Shown: positions 11,947-23,300 of the stretch, one piece after another
Layout: each line of letters opens with the position of its first letter
Position numbering within the stretch: the stretch's first letter is position 1
Origin: Aspidiotus rigidus
Taxonomy: Eukaryota; Arthropoda; Insecta; Hemiptera; Diaspididae
Direction: 5' to 3'
Assembly: GCA_035079385.1 (NCBI GenBank)
Contig: JAVHKY010000005.1
Coordinates: forward strand, 2,542,001 to 2,606,000
DNA length: 64,000 bases
Position numbers and translations under genes: made by a program
Notes under the pieces: model-generated
What the model was told of the DNA's origin: nothing
Databases searched by the model: none
What the model saw: the letters and a program-made list of their open reading frames with translations, nothing else

Positions 11947-13450
11947 TCGAGAAATAGAAAATAAAAATGCGTTGGTATAACACAAAAAATTGCAAACTGT
12001 TTTCAAGTGAGCTTGTTCGAGATGAAAACTAGGTATTCGAAAATTTTCAATTGCATTAGCGCTGAAATTCTCATTACATACCCTTAAAAATTTAATGATC
12101 CTGAAATTATCCCGGAGAAAGTGATGAGAAATAATTTAGCTCATTTGTAACAAATAAGATTTCAGGGCTGATCGTTTTGCATTTGATCTACACGTACCTA
12201 CTTTCTCTCTCGATATTATAAATTTTTCTTTCGTAGTTTCATTTTGGTCCTCTATTAAGTTCTTACAATTATTTTCAACAAAAATTGTTGTCTTAGCCTG
12301 TACAGTTTTTCTCTTTATTCGGCTCATCCCATAATGTTGTAATATTGCCGTTGTAACCTAATTTTTATGCTATAATGAATTCTTCATCATCTAATAAATA
12401 TATCTATTTTTTTATTTGTTATAGGTAGTGTACTAATTCACCGACTGTATGGAAGAGGAATGCGTCACAGCGTTAAACGTAATGATATTTGCTGAGATAA
12501 TATTGTAATATATTTTCAATAAAGAAATAAGTTATGGTTGAAATAATTATTTGTGTATGTAGAAAGAAATTTCAACTTGAAAATGAAAACCTACATAGTT
12601 AGTTTTTCTGATAACATCCTAGGTAACAGTCGAGAGTAAAAATATTAAATCTGAGTTTTTTGATGTGAGAAAACTAAATGCCAAAATCCTTGGAAAAAGT
12701 CCTATAGTATAGATAATTCAATTCAATTCAACAGCGCCTTTATTTTCAATTTAATGTAACATCATTATAGCCTAACTTTTAGTGAGTGCCAGTGCCCCTT
12801 GTGGGGCGAACGGCAGGCGCGACTATTATTATTATGTATATAGGTATAACTTCAGAATTAGAAAAATGAGAAAAACATGAAAAAAAAAGAAAATGAAAAA
12901 TAATAATAATAATGAGTCATAATCTTGTGAATTAAAATGTGGGACAATAAGAAAATTGGAACCTTTTGCGGTGCTCTGTTTCTGAAAGATCAATCGCTGC
13001 AAGAGTTTGCAAGCGAAATAATCCATAACGGTTAATGGACAATTAGTCAAAAATGACGTTCAAAATCTATTGGTTATCGATCACGCCAAAGGTTCTTGAA
13101 TTCATGATCATTAAATTAATTAAGAATAACTCGGTCATACAATCTTCAAGTCTCTTCTTTAGAAGCAGAAGGACTAACAAAAATGTAAAATAAAATAAAA
13201 CTTTGTACAAAGCAGTCAATGATTGCCAAGGGCTGACCGTCTAATCGCCCAACCTGGTAGTCCATAGAGATTCCCTTTTTTTTTTTTTTTTTTTCTCTCA
13301 GCACTGTACAGAAAAAAATTGAAAATAGGAATCAAAATTGAGTGATGAGGATTGATTCAAGACACTCAAGTTGTCAGCAACATACTCTGCCGCAAAATAT
13401 TTGCTGTATGACTTTTGGCCTGGGATAATTTTCTGGTCGTTGTTGTTGTA
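11945..13450. other. AT-rich stretch without a recognisable gene
   Basis: Short frames only. Around 12720-12840 an ATTCAATTCAACAGCGCC phrase is followed by a small GC-rich patch (CCCCTTGTGGGGCGAACGG) that could be the end of an old retroelement. A T-run lies at 13276-13294. Confidence 0.3.
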
Positions 13451-13454
13451 TATT

Positions 13455-13575
13455 AAGTAACTAGCCGCTTGCGGCGCGCCTGGCGGCTAGGCCTGCGGCG
13501 CCTGGCAGCCTCGCGCTACGCGCTCGCGGTTTTGTAGTGACGGGCTCGCGCTTTGCGGTCGCTGATTTGGGACGA
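13455..13575. repeat. GC-rich low-complexity block
   Basis: A sharply bounded GC-rich patch in AT-rich surroundings. It consists of overlapping words GGCGGCTAG, GCGGCGCCTGG and CGCGCTACGCGCTCGC that are partly self-complementary. No coding frame stands out. Confidence 0.5.
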
Positions 13576-13739
13576 CGGTCTACATAACAGCGAATTTTCA
13601 TTCCCACTTTTCATAGTTTCCACTGTACTAAGGTTGTATACACAGCACACACACACAGCTCAGAACTAAGCCATCACAGCGCCAGGCGCTGGCATATCAT
13701 TCTGTCCTATTCCTAGTCCTACATAGGCCTAACAGTTAT

Positions 13740-14100
13740 TCAACTGTTATTGATTGATCCGAAATGAAAAAGTTTGTTGACTGTTTGACCGATAACTGTT
13801 TAAAAAGAAAATTGGTGCAGTGACCGTGACCTTTGACCGATAAATGTTTCGATTCAAACGGTCATAACAGTTAGGTTGACAGTTATTTTTCAATGTTTTT
13901 TTGTTGAAAAACATGTTTTTTCTTCCAAAAAATATTTTGACTGTTATGAACCATTATGATCGAATCATTTTTCAATAATGGTCCTGACTGTTATGACCGT
14001 GTGACCGTTTCAATTTTTAAGCTGACCGGACCGATAACTGTTGACCGTTTTAATTTTGAAGTTGACCGGACCGATAACCGTTATCCACTTATAATTATTA
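13740..14100. repeat. degenerate tandem repeat with TTGACCG / AACTGTT words
   Basis: The phrase 'GACCGTTT(C/T)AATTTTTAAG(C/T)TGACCGGACCGATAAC(T/C)GTT' occurs twice in a row (about 14004-14090). Shorter relatives (GACCGATAA, CATAACAGTTA) continue upstream to about 13740. It is non-coding. Confidence 0.5.
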
Positions 14101-14742
14101 CGGTCGAAAACCCTATTTTTTCACATGCTTGCAACTTGCAACATCGTTGTTGATAGCCGAATTAATGTAGGCATCAGTTGTCACTCAAATAATATTGGCT
14201 GAATAGTAGGCAGCATAAGGACCTCCTAGGCAGCAAAGGGTTTTCCTTAGTAATCAGCATGGTAATCACTAATCAGGCTAATCACAGAGTTTTGATAGCT
14301 CCGTTTCTATAGATCACTACGACGCGGAGCGGTACGTACGTTGCGTTGACGTAGTGACGTCACCATGCGTTATTTGGCGATAACCAACCCAACCTATTCG
14401 AATGATAATTTCGGCATTCCTTGAACTTTCTTATCTCAACTTCTCTGGAGTAGTTATCATCTATAAAAGTAATAAAAGTAATACAATCATACCGTATTAT
14501 TTATTTTCATATAATTCTGTAAGATAAATATAATTTCTACTCGGTTTTACAAATGTGAGCAACCAAGTTTACCAAAACTCGTTCTCATATGCGATATTAT
14601 TCTCTACTTTGAGGCAAACGCAAAATCGTTATGATCACAGCTTCATGACACTCATCGCATTGGGATCAAAACCTTACTAACAACAAAATTTCGTAGCACC
14701 TAATTATTTTTTCTCTTCGATGAGTTGAATAGAATGTGAATA

Positions 14743-16152
14743 ATGTCAAGATGGATACACGTCGTTGCTTTGCGTTCGTCGCTTAAACCAGTCTTTCTCT
14801 CATCATTTTCTAGGGCTTTCAATAAGTCCGCGTAAGTTTATTCTGGAATTATTTGTGCAGCTTATTATTGAATATTCTGTGCTTTTAAGTTTTAAAACAA
14901 TATTCTTCTTTCGTATATTTTCCTTCGCTTGATTATCAATTCTTATGTATGTTTTGAAATTGAATTCGAAGCTCTGATTTCTTATTATTCCTCGTAGATA
15001 TTTATCCAGTCATTATGATACTCTCAAGGTGAACCCAACTGCAACTCTTCGTGAAATTAAGGATGCTTATCTGAAGCTTACAAAAGAAGTAAGCTTTTTA
15101 ATTTACTCGTAAGAGACATTACTAATTGTTAAAATAGTCTCATCATCCTGTGAGGAAGAGGAATACAAGACTATTGGACACTCTCCAACAAGCGTTATTC
15201 CCTTTTTTAATTTACTTTGTTATGTTCTAGTACCATCCAGATTTACATCCTGGTGACCCGAAATGTCACGAGCGTTTTATAGCACTTCAAGAGGCGTACA
15301 AAGTTCTCAGTAATCCTGATAGTAGACGAGATTATGACACAAAAGTTAGAAACAGACCTCCTCCTAGGTATCAACGTCCATACTCTTATCCCGATTTTAC
15401 GCAAAGAGATGAATGGCTCAAACAAGAAGAGTTGAGGTAAAATCTTATAAAACTCGTTTAAGAAATCACCCAATACTTTTTTAAATAACATCCCCTCGAA
15501 ATGCCACACTCTTTTATTCTAGAAGGCAGGCTCAATTTTCAAGAGAAAACTTCAACCAATTTTACAGCAGGCCTCAAAAGATGACGCCAGAAGAACTAGA
15601 AAAATTCTATAAATACAAAAAATTCGTGCGTGACGATAGATTTGTGTACTATTTATTCGGTGCAGTCCTCGCCGGTGTCGTTCTTGAATCATTATTGTTG
15701 AGGTGAGTTACAATTTTCAAACTTCGACGGTCTAGTTAGCCTTAAAATCTGATTTTGATGGGTGATGGAATTAAATAAAAATGGCAGGCCGCCAGAATGT
15801 TTAAAACAGAACTGTGGGGAAAAAGAACATCAAAAAGTTAAGTTGAAAAGTGAAATTTAAGATGTCGAAAATCATTTTCATCCTACCAACCTTTTCATGT
15901 TACAATTTGTCGTGTAGTCACAGTCGCACTGATGGATGGCAGTATCCTTCATATGGCCATGGACATAGACCTTCTTATCCAGGACCGCCAAATGTTTATG
16001 GAACACAAGTGGAACATGAAATGAATAGATTTAAATCGGCATTCTTGGATGATGATACTTTCAGAACAATGACAAGAAACCGTGATGATCCAAGCAGGCA
16101 CGCAAATGAATGGAACGAACGAAATACAGCTTCTGAAAGACGCGAATTTTGA
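14743..16152 (+). CDS. DNAJC4-like membrane-anchored J-domain co-chaperone, five exons
   Basis: Exons 14743-14831, 14998-15088, 15231-15436, 15523-15702 and 15918-16152 are each bounded by AG/GT. They join in phase to 801 nt, 266 residues. Residues 1-30 are basic, Ser-rich and free of acidic residues, like a mitochondrial presequence. The J domain spans about 35-100 with HPD at 62-64 and ends SRRDYD. A hydrophobic segment at about 170-188 is a single membrane span, and a Tyr/Pro/Gly-rich then charged tail follows. J proteins stimulate Hsp70 ATPase through the HPD loop; this layout matches DNAJC4 (J domain then one membrane span, about 240 aa). Localisation is inferred. The start is the ATG giving the presequence. 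The gene converges with the acetyltransferase on the other strand. Confidence 0.88.
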
Positions 16153-17163
16153 TTGTTTGATCTAGTGTTACCGTAGTAGTTTCTATGGTTTTTCTTATTA
16201 GTTACTCTAATAACTAAATTGATTATATTCTTCGTTTTTCGTTATCATTCTATAAGTTATTCGGTATGAATAATGATTATTTTTGCGTTCAAAATGAATC
16301 AGAAACCCTGTTTTTTCTAATAATTATCAACGAAGTGGAAGTATCGTGAGCAAAAACGAACAGTTTCCCATCATCGCTAACGCGCAAAATTATTAATGGG
16401 ATGAGACCATACGATTTCAAAAGTATGAGAAACGCTAAATTCATTTCTGGTCTCCATTTTTCTCTTGAACTTCGCCCAATATCCTCGTTTGAAGGAGACA
16501 GAATGTACTTGGGATAGTCCTGAACAGTTCTGATACTGCCGGTCATTTTTATAGGAGTTTCGTGTACCTTTCAGAAAGCGATGAATGCCTTCGGATGACA
16601 CATTCCCAATTCCTCAATCCTACGTTTATCGTCGGGTAAAAATATGAAATTGGTTTTGTCGTGAAATTAGAGGATAAGAAAGCACTCATTTACTTATTTT
16701 TCGTCCTATTTGTCTTAGGATGCGTGCAATTTTTGAAAGGGACTTGGAAATATCATTTATGTACTTTATAATAGATTAGTTGATCCGAAACTATATTAAT
16801 TTCTTCGCTGTACCACTTGTTATGCTATGCGGGATGATCCTCTAGAAGGAAAAGACAATACGTTACAACATTGAAGAAAATTTATTAATACGTTGATATA
16901 CTTCTCTGTACAATTTACATCATTAGAAATATAAACAGGAAAAATAAGATTATGGTACGTGATGTTTTATTGGAGAGCAATCTTTCGATATCAATATCAA
17001 ATAATAAACTCTCAATTTTGTGATGTATGATTGATACAATTCATAGAAATTGACTTATAAAAAATAATTTTTACCGTTTAAAATTCTTCGATTATGGGTA
17101 CTTGGTAACAATTCTTCATGAAGCTCGAGTGGTAGTTTTTCATTTTAGGAGGGGGGACTTAAT
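16153..17163. other. convergent intergenic region
   Basis: This 1-kb AT-rich interval separates the 3' ends of the J-domain gene (+) and the acetyltransferase (-). It should hold both 3' UTRs. No canonical AATAAA was found close to the J-domain stop; AATAAT near 16268 is the nearest relative. Short frames at 16289-16601 have no recognisable content. Confidence 0.5.
16881..16886 (-). terminator. candidate polyadenylation signal of the acetyltransferase gene
   Basis: Minus-strand AATAAA about 280 nt after the stop codon at 17164, the nearest canonical signal downstream of the last exon. Confidence 0.5.
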
Positions 17164-17395
17164 TCAAGACGTTGAATTGCCTATTTGCGCCGTGGAAGTT
17201 AGAGATAAAACGTAAGTTTTCGCGCAATTATGAGGATCTTCGGTCTGAAAAATTCTACGTCCTTCACTATCGAGGTGTGCAGCGTATGATAACGTATGGA
17301 TACTGTGGAAACCGAGACGTGAAACTGCTTTTGCGGAATAATAGCTCGAGCAATCCACTTTTATCACCGAAATGTCGTTTATTTGAGCTACTTCT
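17164..17395 (-). CDS. acetyltransferase coding exon 3
   Basis: The acceptor TTTGCAG precedes 17395. One base completes Lys163, and the exon runs EVAQ...KVDCSSYYSAKAV...RLGF to the stop at 17164-17166. It carries the two conserved serines and the C-terminal strand. Confidence 0.88.
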
Positions 17396-20300
17396 CTGCA
17401 AATAAAAATAATTGAAATCATCGATTAGTCAACACTTCGTCATATATTGAGAAAGTAATTGTTTCCTTTTTTGAGACAGAGAGAATAGAATAAATTAGTA
17501 GAATTGGATAATTTCATCAAACAGGCTGATAATAATACATGTACGCGTTTGTCAGTTTGACTTATATGAAAGTAATAAAAATCACATCTCCTTGATCGTT
17601 TTGCACCTCATGCTCGTGAACTGATAGATTGTATCTTTCGTACCAGGTAAGTATTATTATCATTCTTTAAATTCGAAAATTAATTTTGTTTCAGATTGTG
17701 AATTTCCTACGAATTTAGAAAAACTAAGTAACAAATGCCGGAAAAAATTTCTTTTTAATCCGCCTACTTACATGTAAAGAGAAAAACGAATAACTTAATC
17801 ACACAGTCGTAAATGAATAGAATTAAAGCATTAATTACGTACTAAGAAAGAAAAAAAAAATGTAGGCCCAATAATTAAAATAAAGTTTTTTATGAGAGAA
17901 AATTACAAAAATAAAAATTTTGATATCATCTTGTCATCAATGTCTTCAGTTTTCTAATTATAGTTAAATAGAGGTTAGAATAGATTTATGACCTCTTAGG
18001 TGAGCTTTGGGCTCGCCGATTAATATCTTAAGTACCTATACTCTAATTATTTCTGTATTTTTTTCTCCACCTAATTCTGTTTTCTATTATTCATCAACTC
18101 TGGGTAGATACATTCAGAATCATGCGGTACCAATTTTGTTCTGGCTCTTGTTTTTTGGTGCGTTTTATCTTCATCATTGTTTTAACAGGAACTTCAATTT
18201 GATAAAAAAATCTCTAGTTTTATTCATCTGGCCGTATTCCAAAATTTGTAAATTACCTTTACTTCTTTCGATATCTTCAAAAACATCTACTGTAGTGTCG
18301 CTTTTCTATTGCTTGTTTGTTTTAAATTTCGAGAATTCATTCCTTTAAAAAAAAAAAAAAAATACCGATTGGGATTGCCTACGACCAGCTTCGTCTGCTT
18401 CATTCATATTTTTTATCGCACATCTAAAAGACTTACCCTTCGTAGAAGGTGATGTTAGAATTTTTCTGAACTTTTATTTATCCCCAACCGACAATCAAAA
18501 ATCTGATCCATGATTAAAACTCGAGGTAAACTTTTGTTGCTTAAATAATTTAAATTTATTTTTTATAAAACTATTTGTATTTATATTCTTACTTCGTTTT
18601 CTCTATCAAAGCTTTACAAATTCCTTGACCCCGACAACTTTCGTCGACCGATAGTATCACAATGTCCAATATTCGATCCACTTGAGGAAAGTAACCAAAA
18701 ACGTTGGACTCATCTTTCAATTTAGTCAACAAAGTCAAAATCTTCTTGAATTTTGGATTTCTGCAGTTTTCAATAACTTCGCGAGTTGCCTTATCATCGA
18801 TCTCCTTTTTATCTCGATCCATCAGACCATTCAGACAAATGCCCAAAAAACAACCGGAAGGTGTAACGGCTGCCAGTGACAAACCTGTAATTATGAATTT
18901 CACAATTAGCTAGAAACACACTGCAACATTTATTTTATAAAGATTTCGACATCCAAGCTATTATGACAAGTGGGGGGCAGAAAAAATTAGATGCCATTGC
19001 AGGAGCGCAATGGCAGCTGTCATGTGATTAATTAGCTAAAAATATTTTTTTCTATCACATATAGCTGAAGAGTAAAAATTTTTCTAAACCCCCCTCCTAT
19101 CATATATAGCTCGAGAAAGGAAATTTTTGTAAGTCCCCCCCTCATGATATATAGCTCGAGATTTTTTCAAGTCCCCCTCTTATTATATAAAGTTTGGAGG
19201 CTGAAATTCTTCCAAGTCCCTCCCCCCCTCCCCCTATCATATACAGTTCAGAAGCTGAAACTTTTCTAAACTCCTATCAGATATAGCTGAAGAGTCAACA
19301 ATTTTGTAAGCTCCCCTCCTGTCATATACATACATATATATAGCTCGAGAGTGGAAATTCTAAGTGCCCCATCTATCATATAAACCTTGAGGGCTAAAAT
19401 TTGTCCAAGTCCCACCCCCACCAACCATATATAGCTCAGAAGATGAAACTTTTCTAAGCTCCTATCATATATAACTCAGAAGCTGAAACTTTCGTAAGTC
19501 CCCCACCTATCTTATAAGGCGTAGGGACTGAAATTTTTCTATGTACCAAAAATAATGACGTCACAATTTGAATGCGCTCACACTCGTGTTCTGTAAATAC
19601 CCCGTGAACAAAAGAGATAGCGGGTTCCCCGCCGAAAACGTCGGCTTCCTTGACGGTGTTGAACGAGGAACGCAGGGAACCTGTTCTATGGATCGAAAAA
19701 TGAAGGATAGCCCCTTCAAGTATCTAGACATGTGATGCTTCGAACACCAATTGGCTTAGCCCCTTCAATGAATCAGATAAGCAAAGCTGCAAACACCATA
19801 ATCTAGTCCCCGTTCTATCATTTTTTTTGGCTTGCGAGTCGAATTTTTTCCAATTCATCCTATCATAATATAGCTCGAGAGTGAAAATTTTTCCAAATTC
19901 CCTTTCATCACACATTGCTGAGAGGACGAAATCTTTTTCAAGTCCCACTCCCATCATATATAGCTTAGAATTCTAAATTTTTCCAAGTTCCCCTCCTGTA
20001 ATATATTATGGTCGAAAGTCGAAATTTTTTCAAGTCCAACCTTTGAGCTATATGTATGTGATTGGGACGAAGGGGACTTGGGAACAGTTTTGCAAATAAT
20101 ATTGGACTTGGAACATTTTCATTTTGGACGCATATCATACGGGGCAAGGCAAATTTTTCGAAATAACCCCCTAAAGAACAGGTTCCCTGTTGAAATATAT
20201 TTTTCAGGTTGGTATCGAAAATAGCCTAAGGGCCAGGCATCACCGACACCACCTCGTAAGATGAAGAATTGTTATTTTAGAGGACAGGTTGAGAAACTGA

Positions 20301-23300
20301 GTTTCCTCAACCGTGATTATGCTCGTACTAAAGATCTTTTTCAGAAGTTTGAACAAGGTTGATCCGTACTCAGTTAGGACGGTACATAAGTTAGTAACCA
20401 GTAATATGTGAGCGCGTAGAAGGAAAAGGATGGTTTCACCAACCTCAACAACATATTCAGCAGAAGTAGGTCAGTAGAACAAACAGAAAAAAAAATTTTT
20501 TGTATGTCCACTACACAGTACCTCTCCTACACAAACACCTAACAGTTTAAACATGCAAGCAAACAGAAAATCGAAATTTTTGTATGCTGCTGTAAAGACA
20601 ACCTAGGCATTAGATTTTCGTTATCACGAATAGCGTTATCAATGACACAAGACACAATTTTTCGCACATCGTACTTTTTAATTACAAAATGTATTATTTA
20701 AATAGATAAATTTGTAAGTTATCAAATAATTAATCGTATTTAGCAAATGATGGGAAGGAAAAGAAAAATAATAACGATATAATATATATAGCATAGTAGT
20801 GTAAATTTATTCCAATAATTTTAAGGTAAGTAAGTTGAATCGAAAAGAAAAACCTTCGAATCCAAGTTTCTGTAAATCACTTTGATGATTTTCCTGAAAC
20901 ATAAAACCGTACAACCGAACTAGTGACTCGCAGTACTGCAATGATACTTATTTAGATTTAGGCTTATTGACTGTTCTCTACTGGAACGATCTCAGCACCG
21001 TTTGATAATATCGCGTCTCTCAGATTCTGAAAAACGTCGTTCGATAATCCTTTTGTAAGAATATCAGCAAGTTGATCTCTACTTGCAATCTTTACCATTT
21101 TTATTAATTTATTTTTAACGTATTCTCGTACTTTTAAATATTTTAATTCTACGTGTTTTACTCGACTTTTCTTAGTTGCTGTAGTGTTTATACTTATGGC
21201 AGCATTATTATCTTCATACAAAGTTATTGGGAAAACTGATTTCTTCAGAGTTTCCTCGCTTAGTCTTGCCAAAAATAAGGCATGATGGCTAGCATCACAA
21301 ATAGCATTATTTTCTGCCTCAGCCGAACTCTCGGCAATGCATGACTGTATTCGGGAACCCCACGTCACAGGACAACCGAACATTCGAATAATATATCCAG
21401 TGGTAGATCTTCTTGTTTGAAAATCGCCACCAAAATCAGCATCAACAAACATCTCGAAACCTTCACCAGTACATTCTAACAAAATCCCTAACTGTTTAGT
21501 CCCTGACAAGTACAACAGTATTCGTTTGAGTAACGACCAATCAAGTTTAGAAGGATTTACTTGATGTCTCGCCAGATAGTTAACCGCAAACGCAATATCA
21601 GGACGAGTAATATTTGCGACAAAAAGTAACGCTCCAATTACTTGTCTATACGACAAACTTAGTTTTTCTTCATCTATTTGTGTAGAATTCTGGCTAGACA
21701 CTGGTGGCATAGGTGTTTTCACCTTTGTACACTCTTTTATATTTAGTTTACCCAACAACGACTCGATGTACTTTTTCTGATTCAAGAATAATTTCCCTGA
21801 TAAACATTTTTTTATATTTATATTTAAGAAATTTTCAGGAAAATCAAGAATAGTTATTTCGTAACGTTTTTGTATTTGTGCCAGGGTTTCTTTCACACCA
21901 ACATTATCACTACCTGAGATAATAATATCGTCAACGTACGCTAAAAGAATTGTAACTAGACCATTTCTATTTTTTGTGTAGAGACATGATTCCCTTTCAC
22001 ATCTACTGAACCCTATCGATAGCATGTACGAGTTGAATTCTCTATTCCAACACATTGGTGAGATTTTCAAACCATACAACGCTTTGTTCAACTTACATAC
22101 GAATTTTCGATTATCATACTCAATACCCTGCGGTACACTAACGTATTTTAAACGATCTATATCAGCATTTAGGAACGCGTATTTTACGTCAATTTGTATC
22201 ATATCCCATTGATATTTTACAGAATGAATAAATAACCACAGTATTGTTGCTATGGACGGTGTTGGAGAAGCTTTATCTTCAGGAGAATAAATTTCTTTAT
22301 CTCTACACCCAACTGCAACTATTCGAGCTTTGTAAGTGCCGTTGGTTTTAATTGTAAAGATCCACTTAAGAGGGACAACCGGCATATTTTTTGTACGACT
22401 AACAATATCCCATACTTTAAGAGAAGCTATACCATCAAGTTCTTTTTTAATCGCTATTTTCCATTTATCTTTTTCTGGACTTTTCATTGCTTCATCATAC
22501 GTCATAGGAACATTGTTGTCAAGAACATGCATACTTTCAAATGACTCAATATATCCCCCTCCTTTTGTTACCACAGAGCACAGATTTATACTAATATCCC
22601 CTCCTTCATCCCAGTCATCATCAATATCATATTCAAGAATAGATACTTCGTCGTCAGACTGATCTAAAGAAGTACTATCACTGACTAAATTTTTAGCAGG
22701 TACATCTTGCAAAACAAGTGTATCCACAACTTTATCATTGCCATCTTCCCCCTCCTCAAAAGGTGATAAGGTAACTTGTAAATTATCATTGAATGAGTTT
22801 TCATCCTCATGAACCATAAATATATCATGCTTCTGAGAGTAAAATTCATGTTTATACAGTTCCGACTCATAAATTCTAACATTGCATGTGTCAAGAACTT
22901 CTTTGGAAATAGGATTATAAACTCGATAACCCGTTTTAGTGTAACCAATGAGATACCACAAACTAGAAGATCTAGGATCAAATTTTTTACCTTTAGGAAT
23001 ATTTTCATGAAGCACACTTACACGTGAACCAAAAATACGAATATTGTTTAAATTGGGTATCTTTTGGTACAATTTTTGAAAGGGAGTTATAAAGTTCAAA
23101 CTAGAGTGAGGTGTTCTATTATAAATATAACATGCCGTTTCTACGGCAAAATTCCACAAACCTGTAGGAAAACCGCTGTCAGAGAGAAGAGCTCTTACCC
23201 TATCCTGTATTGTGCGATTAAGACGTTCAGCTGTCCCATTGTGTTCATGACAAAATGGCTCAGACTCTTCACGAACAATATCATATTTCTCCAGAACAGT

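Noticed and set aside
18007..18348. Hydrophobic 113-codon plus-strand frame
   Set aside because: It lies inside an intron of a well-supported gene, is T-rich with no family resemblance, and is best explained by base composition.
18960..19560. Regular repeats that might be read as a CRISPR array
   Set aside because: Units vary in length, spacers are not distinct and the context is eukaryotic intron; it is a degenerate tandem repeat.
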